A DNA stretch of 64,000 nucleotides from Pyrinomonadaceae bacterium (GTDB lineage: Bacteria; Acidobacteriota; Blastocatellia; Pyrinomonadales; Pyrinomonadaceae): the NCBI GenBank assembly GCA_021228405.1, contig JAJQRF010000007.1, positions 186,794-250,793 of the forward strand, written 5' to 3'. A program made the position numbers and the translations under genes. Positions within the stretch are counted from its first letter, which is position 1. Each line of letters begins with the position of its first letter. Positions 26,453 through 33,373 of the stretch are shown here, piece after piece. The notes beneath the pieces are model-generated. The model searched no databases. It had not been told where the DNA came from and saw nothing but the letters and a program-made list of their open reading frames with translations.

Positions 26453-26896
26453 TTATTTCGCGCCGAACTTTTCGTCCAGAGCGGCGAGAAGCTGTAAAAC
26501 GTGACGGCGGTTTTCGCCGAGATCGCTCTTGCCGACGCGCGAATTTGAACGAATATTGACGACGATTTCGCCTTTTCCGGCATCGTTTTCGGCTTTTATT
26601 TCGAGATCGTCCGTAAACAGAACGACGGGAATTTCGGCTTTGAGCGTTGCCGTTTTTTCGTCCGCCGTCGTTGAAATAAACCGCCAATTCTGCCCGTATT
26701 TGGTGAGCGTCGGGATAATTTTCTCGGCTTCGGCAACGAATTTTTCCAAATCGGTTTTATAACGGCGCGTTCTTAACGCTTCTTCCTTCGGAGTGCCGGA
26801 AGTTTCCGCGACATTTCCCGGATTCAGCACCGCCAAACCTGCCAGACCTGCGATTGCGGCACCCGCCGCGATTCCGATAATTTTGATAATGCTCAT
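26453..26896 (-). CDS. DUF1499 domain protein
   Basis: 147 residues. An N-terminal hydrophobic stretch (IIGIAAGAAIAGLAGLAVL) acts as a membrane anchor or uncleaved signal. The rest is a DUF1499 domain: GTPKEEALRTRRYKTD, WRFISTTADEKTATLKAEI, LFTDDLEIK, and the diagnostic VVNIRSNSRVGKSDLGENRRHV. Function of the family is unknown. It lies between the Uma2 gene and nadC, with a heptamer repeat array immediately upstream of its start. Confidence 0.82.
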   Translation of the reverse strand: MSIIKIIGIAAGAAIAGLAGLAVLNPGNVAETSGTPKEEALRTRRYKTDLEKFVAEAEKIIPTLTKYGQNWRFISTTADEKTATLKAEIPVVLFTDDLEIKAENDAGKGEIVVNIRSNSRVGKSDLGENRRHVLQLLAALDEKFGAK

Positions 26897-26904
26897 AGTT
26901 TTAT

Positions 26905-26939
26905 GATTTCAAATTTCAAACTTCAAATTCCGAATCCGG
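26905..26939. repeat. Heptamer array (GATTTCA-type), five units
   Basis: GATTTCA, AATTTCA, AACTTCA, AATTCCG, AATCCGG in direct succession (35 bp), followed at 26949-26976 by words of similar type in inverted sense (CAATCCG, GAATATG, GAATCTG, AAATTGA). It lies in the nadC/DUF1499 gap. Confidence 0.75.
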
Positions 26940-26977
26940 TTTATTTTCTCAATCCGGAATATGGAATCTGAAATTGA

Positions 26978-27835
26978 TTAAATCGTTTGAATTTTGAATG
27001 AAATATCGACCGCTTTGGCTGAATGCGTGATTCTGCCGACGGAAATCAGATCGACCCCGGCTTCGGCAAACGAGCGGACTCGGTCCAAATCCATTCCGCC
27101 CGATGCTTCCAATAAAACGGCGGGATTTATCTGGCGCGCCATTTCGACCAGTTTTCTGGCTTCTTCGGGCGTTTGATTGTCAAGCATCACGATGTCCGCG
27201 CCGGCTTCGAGGGCTTCGCGCAGTTGCGCCCAATTCGAGATTTCGACCTCGATCTTGTGCAGATGCCCGACCTTTTGTTTCGCCATCACGACGGCTTCGG
27301 TGATGCCGCCCGCGAGCGCGATGTGATTGTCTTTAATCAAAACGCCGTCGTCCAAACCCATCCGGTGATTCTTGCCGCCGCCGACCGTGACCGCGTATTT
27401 TTCAAGCATCCGCAAGCCCGGCGTGGTCTTGCGCGTGTCCACGATCTGCGCGTTCGTGCCTTCGACGGCTTTGACATAAGCCCGCGTCAGCGTTGCCACG
27501 CCCGACATTCTTTGCAATAGATTGAGCGCAACGCGTTCGCCCGTTAGAAGCACGTCGGCAAAGCCTTTGAGCGTCGCAAAAACGGTTCCCGCCGTGACTT
27601 CATCGCCTTCGTTGACGAAGGTTTCGATCTCGGGACTGTCTTCGTCGAGATGCAGAAAGACGGCTTCGGCGACGGCGATGCCGCACACCACGAGGTCTTC
27701 TTTTGCGAGAAATTTCCCGATCCCGCTGATGTCGTCATTAACGCAAGCCTGCGTCGTAATATCGCCGCGTCCGATGTCTTCGGCTAAAAATTCGCCGATC
27801 TGCAAGACTAATTCACTGTTGTCCAACCAATTCAT
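26978..27835 (-). CDS. nadC: Nicotinate-nucleotide pyrophosphorylase (carboxylating)
   Basis: 285 residues, the quinolinate phosphoribosyltransferase of NAD synthesis, converting quinolinate and PRPP to nicotinate mononucleotide. Recognised by DIGRGDITT near the N-terminus, the active-site stretch DTRKTTPGLRMLEKYAV, GGGKNHRMGL, and the C-terminal barrel strands IVMLDNQ, EASGG and SVGRITHSA. Length is normal. nadA and nadB are not in the window. It is monocistronic as far as can be seen. Confidence 0.96.
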   Translation of the reverse strand: MNWLDNSELVLQIGEFLAEDIGRGDITTQACVNDDISGIGKFLAKEDLVVCGIAVAEAVFLHLDEDSPEIETFVNEGDEVTAGTVFATLKGFADVLLTGERVALNLLQRMSGVATLTRAYVKAVEGTNAQIVDTRKTTPGLRMLEKYAVTVGGGKNHRMGLDDGVLIKDNHIALAGGITEAVVMAKQKVGHLHKIEVEISNWAQLREALEAGADIVMLDNQTPEEARKLVEMARQINPAVLLEASGGMDLDRVRSFAEAGVDLISVGRITHSAKAVDISFKIQTI

Positions 27836-28043
27836 AAAAATTAGTTTAACGCATAAACCGAATTAAAACTAAGTTTCCCGCTTCACAATATCGCCCGCCG
27901 CCCCGCAAAGCCTTATATTGTAAACGCCAAAGCACATACAAACGCACACCAAAGCCATCGATAACCCGGGCAGGAAAATTGTATTAATCAGTCATTGATT
28001 TCGTAACAGTATGGCTTGATAGAACTATTTCAGACAAATTTTA

Positions 28044-28274
28044 TTTTCTCCGACACGTCCATTATTTTCTCCAACACACGTGTTTTTTTCTCCAATACGT
28101 TTATTGTTTTCTCCAACACACGTATTATTTTCTCCAATACACGCATTATTTTCTCCAATACATCTATTATTTTCTCCGACACGCGTATTATTGTTTCCAA
28201 TACGCTCAATATTTTCTCCAACACGTTCGATTTTATTTCCGATACGTTCGATTTTATTTCCGACCAGCGTGTTT
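28044..28274. repeat. 21-bp degenerate tandem array, eleven units
   Basis: Eleven exact-length 21-bp units, typical form TTTTCTCCAACACACGTATT plus A, with constant TTTCTCC and variable end. Because the unit is seven codons, both strands stay open: the plus strand reads I-I-F-S-N-T-R repeats and the minus strand reads V-L-E-K-I-I-R repeats resembling a coiled coil from a TTG at 28284. Neither has a clear RBS. The preceding part of the gap (27836-28043) holds nothing I can name. Confidence 0.88.
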
Positions 28275-28324
28275 TTAGAATCAATACGAAAATTTCAAAG
28301 TCCCGCGCTCAGAGTCCCGCGTTT

Positions 28325-28384
28325 AGAGTCCCGCCTTCAGGCGGCTTTTCGCTAAACAGAAGCCTTCTAAAGAAGGGACTCTGA
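28325..28384. repeat. REPIN-like palindromic repeat, copy 3
   Basis: The clearest copy: outer AGAGTCCC and GGGACTCT arms, inner hairpins CCGCCTTCAGGCGG and CCTTCTAAAGAAGG. Reverse-complementing one half aligns it with the other (about 19 of 25 positions), as expected for two REP units in inverted order. It is preceded by AGAGTCCCGCG-type tandem words at 28299-28324. Confidence 0.85.
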
Positions 28385-28429
28385 ACGCGCTCTGAACGCG
28401 GATTCTTGTTTTTTAATTTAATTGAAAGA

Positions 28430-29161
28430 TTATCTGCGACCGATCCTGACAAATTCAAAATCTTTTATTTGCTTCCATTCCGCGCTGTTTCTGCCGAAGG
28501 ATTCGACGTAGCGTTTGAACAGGTTGCCGACGGCGACGATGCCTGTTCCGGGCGTGTAGAAAAGCGCGTCGCGTTCGGCGCGTTTGTTTGAAAGCGTGAT
28601 AAAAGTATCCTGCACGGCTTCGTTTTTTTGCCTCAATTCGGTTAGAAATTCTCTTAAGGTTATGATCTTGAGATCGTCTTCGTTCGGCTTGTAAGCCGCT
28701 TGTGCTTCGAGCGCGGAGATGACGGCTTCAAAATTTTCAATCCGGTTGGCGCGGCTCATCTGCGCCGCCGAATTTGCCTTTTCCGATTCGTCGAAATCGG
28801 GCGAATTCGGGTCGTCCTTCGGCTTTTTCGTTTTGCGCTGTCCGCTTATCTTGCGCGTGTAGGTTTTCGTGTCCTCGATCACGGAAGCCTCGATGCCCGC
28901 GCCTTTCATCGCATTGATGATGCGCGGCATCAGCGGTCCGAGCCTTTCAAAAGCATCCTGCGCGGCGGCGGTCGCATTGCGGTAAGGCGTGCGCGATGCA
29001 ATGATCTCCGACAGAATATTTTCGCCCGCCGTGATCTGCGCCAGCATCGCGTTCAGTGCCAAAAGTTCGTTCGTCGGTGCATATTTCGCGCCCCAACTGA
29101 CGGCAAAATGATGTTCTTTTTTGAATAGTTCCAGATTTTTTGCATGTCCTTGTTCACTCAT
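28430..29161 (-). CDS. Hypothetical helical protein
   Basis: 243 residues from the ATG at 29159-29161 (MSEQGHAKNLELFKKEHHFA). No family recognised. The sequence is mostly predicted helix, with a charged, Lys/Asp/Pro-rich linker in the middle (KTKKPKDDPNSPDFDESEK) and Gly-rich TPGTGIVAVGNLFKRYV near the C-terminus. No signal peptide, membrane segment or cysteine motif. It borders the RM island and has composition closer to the host than to the AT-rich RM genes. An in-frame upstream extension exists but is Arg-rich and not credible. Confidence 0.6.
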   Translation of the reverse strand: MSEQGHAKNLELFKKEHHFAVSWGAKYAPTNELLALNAMLAQITAGENILSEIIASRTPYRNATAAAQDAFERLGPLMPRIINAMKGAGIEASVIEDTKTYTRKISGQRKTKKPKDDPNSPDFDESEKANSAAQMSRANRIENFEAVISALEAQAAYKPNEDDLKIITLREFLTELRQKNEAVQDTFITLSNKRAERDALFYTPGTGIVAVGNLFKRYVESFGRNSAEWKQIKDFEFVRIGRR

Positions 29162-29541
29162 AACAGTTTCGTAGGAAGTTTTCGACAGGAAAGTTAGGGG
29201 AAAGTTCCCGTGAAACCGAAGGCAGTGAAAAAGAAAGAGGCGGTGCAAAAGGAGAAAAAGAAAAGAGTTTTCCGAGCGAAAAACCCGCCGCAGACAGCCG
29301 AAAAATCTCCGCAAACCGCCGTCCGCTTTCCGCCGCCGCAAGACTTACCGCCCGTCGGTTAAACGAGTTCGTCAGGCACGAGCAAAGCGAAAACTTATAG
29401 GGGAAACCGATGCCCGCCCCGACAATTTTCCGGCAAATCCGGCTACACGAAAACACTAAAAGTCTGCGACAAAAGAAATTTAATTTATTTAATGGAAAAT
29501 TGTCAAGATTTTTTCGGAGTTTTTCTTCAAATACAATTATC
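29162..29541. other. Gap between the hypothetical gene and the methyltransferase remnant
   Basis: 380 bp without a supported gene. A GTG-started plus-strand frame at 29210-29362 would give a 50-residue Lys/Pro-rich peptide (VKPKAVKKKEAVQKEKKK); it has no clear RBS. The left part is purine-rich on the plus strand, the right part AT-rich. Confidence 0.5.
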
Positions 29542-31278
29542 TCACCGCTCTGACAGAGTAACCCGATCATTAACCGCAGAAGAAAGGATTTGATAAAGAG
29601 CCGACAAAATTGCTTCATCAACTCCAAATGCCCGCAAAACAACCGTGTCGAAATTTATTCTGTCAGCTCTTTGAATTTCTTCAATGATCGGCTGAATATC
29701 TCTTTCTTTAATTGGCTGAAATGCGTTCAAAATATCCCGTTTGGATTCTGCTGACAATAGATTAGGATTTAGCACCCGCAGGGTTTTAAAGTAATTCGCG
29801 TTCAAATCTAATACCCCTAAATTCCTCGATGTGCCGCGCATTTCAATTGTCAAAAACGTAATGACTGAATTGAGCAGAGCCGCCATCAATTCAACATCCT
29901 GACCTGCATTTACTGTCATAGCTATTAACCTTTGGTCAATCGTGAACGGTTCCTCTGCAAAGCTAAAGAAAAATCTTTCGTAAGGATTTACTGCCGTAAC
30001 GATATTAGCTTTTTTCGGGCGTAACGAATACCAAAAAGGTCGATGCCCTGCACAAGCATCTTGAATTGTTTTTGAGCCATTTTTGTTGGTGGCGTTTTCA
30101 AATCTTTTTATCCAACGATATGCACCCGGAAACTCTCTTCTCAAATCGGCTTCGGGCAAATTGCACACAAATAAAAAGTAATTGTAATTACCGTCAAATT
30201 CTAAGGTTTCTAATTCGGTCGGGCTTTTAACATATGGAATTAAAAACCTTTCCTCAATTCCCGTATTTGCAACTTGATTGGCTGGAATTACAAACATTTC
30301 ATTCCAACCTGTTCTTTCACCGCGAAATGAATCAATGAAATCAGGATAAAATGGAACTAAATACTCATCGAATTGTTCAAATAAATTGGCGGAAATAAAA
30401 AACGTATCCCAATTTTCCTGTGATGCTAATGAATTATTCAACTGTTCATTTGAAATAATGCTGACGCTTACTGAGCCCTCTGTTTTGTGGTAAAGATTTT
30501 TAAATGATTCATCTTTTCGCCAACTTGCATTTCGCGGATTGTCGCAATTATCTATGTCGGCATAAAAGTCTTCGATTTGTCGTAGTTGATAGTTAATATC
30601 TTCCTGATTAAAAAATTCTTCGAGTTTGAAATTGATTGTTACAAACTTTGTCGGTTCGTCGCGTTGTCCGCGTTGGAGAACAGAATAAATAGTTGAAACC
30701 TGTGATTCCGTAAACCAATGTTCGGCATTACTGCGAACAACGTATTTAATGTGAAAATTTTCGAGCAGAAATTGTTTGAACTGAAAGCCGTATTCCTTAC
30801 CGAGCCAAGCATTTGAAGTTATCGCGGATAAAAAACCGTCTTCCTTCAAAAAGCGAATCGAATTGTAAATGCAGTAAGTAAAATAATCGGAACGCTCATT
30901 GATACGAAATGTATTATTTCGCAGAAAGGCTTGCTGTTGTTTCTCGAATCTTTCTCTGAAATATTCGGTTAAAACATCATTCGGAATATCTTCTTGCTGA
31001 ACGAAAGGAAAATTACTGGCGATTGCATCAAAAACAGGTATTTCCTGCTCGATCTTGTTTTCATAATTTGCCGAATCGGGAAATACAACTGTCGCGCCGG
31101 ATTCCAAATTGAAAAAATCATCTCGCATAACACGCGGAAAATTATCCGTCTGCCCGACTTTTTGTTTGTAAAGATTGATAACCGAAAGAATCGCGGGAAA
31201 ATGCGAAACATCATTTCCCCAAATTTGATTGAGTAATTGCGAATGATTATTATTGCCGAAAAAATTTAGAATCTGATT
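29542..31278 (-). pseudogene. 5'-truncated N6-adenine DNA methyltransferase (Eco57I-like)
   Basis: The open frame continues from the codon after the zinc-ribbon gene's TAA down to 29542 (578 codons); the first ATG is at 31128. The region before that ATG (LLNQIWGNDVSHFPAILSVI, NLYKQ) is a recognisable part of the SAM-binding domain, but motif I (Asp-Pro-x-Cys-Gly-x-Gly) is gone. The catalytic motif appears as SNFPFV where NPPY/F is expected. The C-terminal two thirds resemble the target-recognition half of large type I/IIG methylases. The 5' end has been replaced by the three-gene RM operon. A shortened product from 31128 would lack SAM binding. Confidence 0.75.
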
Positions 31279-31515
31279 TTAGTTTAGTTGAATTTCTGCT
31301 AATTGCACTTCGTCAATATCTGATAAATAATCGTCGGTTTTACATTTTGGGCAAGCCTTGAAAAGTTGTTCGTCATCTTCATCCCAAATATAAACTAAAG
31401 TATTGTCATTTCTTGGATCTATAATTTCTTCATAATAATAAGTCCAACAATTATTACAGCGAACAATTTCGTAACCTTCTGCCACTTTGTTTATATTTCT
31501 TATGCCGTAAATCAT
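31279..31515 (-). CDS. Small zinc-ribbon protein of the RM operon
   Basis: 78 residues with two CxxC pairs (CNNCWTYYYEE near residue 20 and CPKCKTDDYL near residue 55), a probable zinc ribbon, and an acidic middle part. Its ATG overlaps the stop of the HARE-Mrr-RAMA gene as ATGA, so it belongs to that operon. No named family. Possible roles are a specificity or control subunit of the RM system. It sits exactly at the junction with the truncated methyltransferase, in the same frame. Confidence 0.65.
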   Translation of the reverse strand: MIYGIRNINKVAEGYEIVRCNNCWTYYYEEIIDPRNDNTLVYIWDEDDEQLFKACPKCKTDDYLSDIDEVQLAEIQLN

Positions 31516-32504
31516 TTTTTCCTCAATCGTTCAATCGGATGAACTTTTCCGCTATTTTCATCTGTATATTTCCAAAATTTCCAACCGTTTACAGGCATTC
31601 CGTTTTGAACCTTTGTTCCAGCAGCAGAAGGCGATTTATAAACTTCATTTTCATAAACGATTTTCGTTGGAGAAAAATAAACTGCGAAGTGCTTATGATT
31701 TTTGTAATTGGCAAAAATCTCTATTCCCATTGATTCGTCAATTTCCTCTGATTCAGGGAAATCGAAAGCTAATTCATCACTGTCAATATCGTAAATAGTA
31801 ACTCTTTCGGAAATCACACCTATTCCAAATTCACATAATAAATCAACAAGCTGAATTCCATTCATCATAGAAATCGGATTTTTATAAGGGTCGTTAGCTT
31901 CTTCGATTGCTGGACGCGAAAAATCTGATGTTGTGATAAATAGACCTGTTTGATGCGGTCGTAAACTTCCTCGTAATTCAGAAATTTCTTTTCTTTGTAT
32001 ATTATTTCGCCATCTTTTTACTTGAACACTGATACTATTTTTGATTACACCTGCAACTACTAATTCGCCAACAACATCAATTCCACCATCTCCTGTTTTA
32101 CCTCTTACTTCAACATTCTCAAAATTCAAATTTCTCAAAACTTCGCCGATTAATTCCTCAAACTTTGTCGGGTGCATTGCGTGTAAGGCTTCAAGTAAAT
32201 GCTTCTTAACTTCTTGATTTTTATTTCTTATGTCAGCAAATATGCCTTTCGGTTCGTTTGCGGCTAATCCGAACCAGCCTTTTCCGAAAGAGATAAATGT
32301 CGGTTCAGTTCCTTGCGATTTTGATTTTCTGATGTCGCTATTGATTGCAGACGAAATGTTTCCGGCAACTATCAAATCGTCGCTTTCGATAAAACCTAAA
32401 TCAAAAGCCTTATTTGCCAAATCTCGATAATGAATTTGTTTTAACTTTGGTTCTTCGCTCAAAATTTTGTGAGCTATTTCAAGGTAGGTTAAATTTTCTG
32501 CCAT
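31512..32504 (-). CDS. HARE-HTH / Mrr-type restriction endonuclease with C-terminal RAMA-like domain
   Basis: 330 residues in three parts. Residues 5-80 are a HARE winged helix (YLEIAHKILSEEPKLKQIHY, GKGWFGL). Residues 110-230 are an Mrr-type PD-(D/E)xK nuclease with Glu117, Asp143 in GDGGIDVVG and Gln161-x-Lys163 in ISVQVKRW, the usual Mrr variant. The C-terminal 50 residues resemble a RAMA domain (YENEVYKSPSAAG, GWKFWKY). It starts 3 nt after the methyltransferase stop. Mrr enzymes often cleave modified DNA, but here the gene is paired with a methylase, so it may be a conventional restriction enzyme. Confidence 0.85.
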   Translation of the reverse strand: MAENLTYLEIAHKILSEEPKLKQIHYRDLANKAFDLGFIESDDLIVAGNISSAINSDIRKSKSQGTEPTFISFGKGWFGLAANEPKGIFADIRNKNQEVKKHLLEALHAMHPTKFEELIGEVLRNLNFENVEVRGKTGDGGIDVVGELVVAGVIKNSISVQVKRWRNNIQRKEISELRGSLRPHQTGLFITTSDFSRPAIEEANDPYKNPISMMNGIQLVDLLCEFGIGVISERVTIYDIDSDELAFDFPESEEIDESMGIEIFANYKNHKHFAVYFSPTKIVYENEVYKSPSAAGTKVQNGMPVNGWKFWKYTDENSGKVHPIERLRKK

Positions 32505-32507
32505 AAT

Positions 32508-33302
32508 TCATTTTGCTAAAGCCATTTCTTTTTTGCCAATAAAATATCTCTGTTCGAGAGTCGCTGCAACAAGAAAACTCCCGCTCCCGCAAGCATTATC
32601 GAGAACAATGTCGCCTTTGTTCGTATAAGTTCTGATTAACCATTGGGCTAATTTAACGGGTTTTTGCGTCGGATGATGTACTTTACCTTCGCTTTCGGCG
32701 GTTTTGAAATAAATGGCTTCGGTGACGGAATCCATCTGCAATTCGTAATCGTCTTTTTTGTAATAGAAATTATCGTAATCCCATTTATTCAAATCCATTT
32801 CAATAATATCTGTCGGGTAACGTCCGCCCTCGCTTTTAACGTGTCGCGGTTTGAAATCGCCATAACTGCCAGTGTATTGGTCTTTTCGCACACCTTTATC
32901 ATAAGGTTCGCCTTCGGTCATTTGCGGATTGTAAACGGGTTGTTTTTTGTAAAATATACAAATGTCCTCGTGTTTGCGTAACGGTTGTTTTTTTGCATTG
33001 AGAAAATTGGTCGGCTTGGATTTTATCCAAACGATTTTATATTTGAATAATTTTTCATTGCTCAAAATAAGTTTCGCGGTGAAAAGTCCTTGCGCCGTCA
33101 AAGCAATGCAACCGTTCAGCTTAGTAATTCGCTCGTATTGTTCCCAAAGTTTTTCAAGATCGATTACTGAATCCCATTTGTTTTGGGTTGTTCCATAAGG
33201 TAAATCACAAAGAACCATATCAACAGACGCATCAGGTATATGCTTCATCACTTCCAGACAGTCGCCTTGAATCACTTTATTTTTGAAATCAGCTATATTC
33301 AT
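32508..33302 (-). CDS. DNA adenine methyltransferase (beta class)
   Basis: 264 residues. Catalytic motif DLPY at 33-36 (CDLPYGTTQNKWDS), SAM motif CGSGSF at 238-243, and the family HPTQKP at 210-215. The order is that of beta-class N6-adenine methylases. First gene of an operon with the HARE-Mrr-RAMA nuclease and the zinc-ribbon protein, all tightly spaced. The C-terminus ends abruptly after FIG (usually followed by about 10-20 more residues), so it may be slightly truncated. The composition is AT-rich compared with valS next door. Confidence 0.9.
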   Translation of the reverse strand: MNIADFKNKVIQGDCLEVMKHIPDASVDMVLCDLPYGTTQNKWDSVIDLEKLWEQYERITKLNGCIALTAQGLFTAKLILSNEKLFKYKIVWIKSKPTNFLNAKKQPLRKHEDICIFYKKQPVYNPQMTEGEPYDKGVRKDQYTGSYGDFKPRHVKSEGGRYPTDIIEMDLNKWDYDNFYYKKDDYELQMDSVTEAIYFKTAESEGKVHHPTQKPVKLAQWLIRTYTNKGDIVLDNACGSGSFLVAATLEQRYFIGKKEMALAK

Positions 33303-33318
33303 AAATTAATTTGAAAAG

Positions 33319-33356
33319 TTGCCTAAAAAATTAAGTCATTTCAACTTTTTAGGCAA
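33319..33356. terminator. Bidirectional hairpin between valS and the RM operon
   Basis: Perfect 11-bp inverted repeat TTGCCTAAAAA (33319-33329) and TTTTTAGGCAA (33346-33356) with a 16-nt loop. It could end valS transcription (18 nt after its stop) or serve as operator for the methyltransferase start 17 nt further on. Confidence 0.55.
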
Positions 33357-33373
33357 GCAAGTTTTGTCTTGTT

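Noticed and set aside
28016-28384. Open frames on both strands through the 21-bp array
   Set aside because: A repeat whose length is a multiple of three stays open in several frames on both strands, so openness is not evidence of coding. Kept as a repeat, with the coiled-coil reading noted.
29210-29362. GTG-started 50-residue Lys/Pro-rich plus-strand frame
   Set aside because: No RBS, low complexity, and it opposes the surrounding genes; more likely an accidental open stretch.
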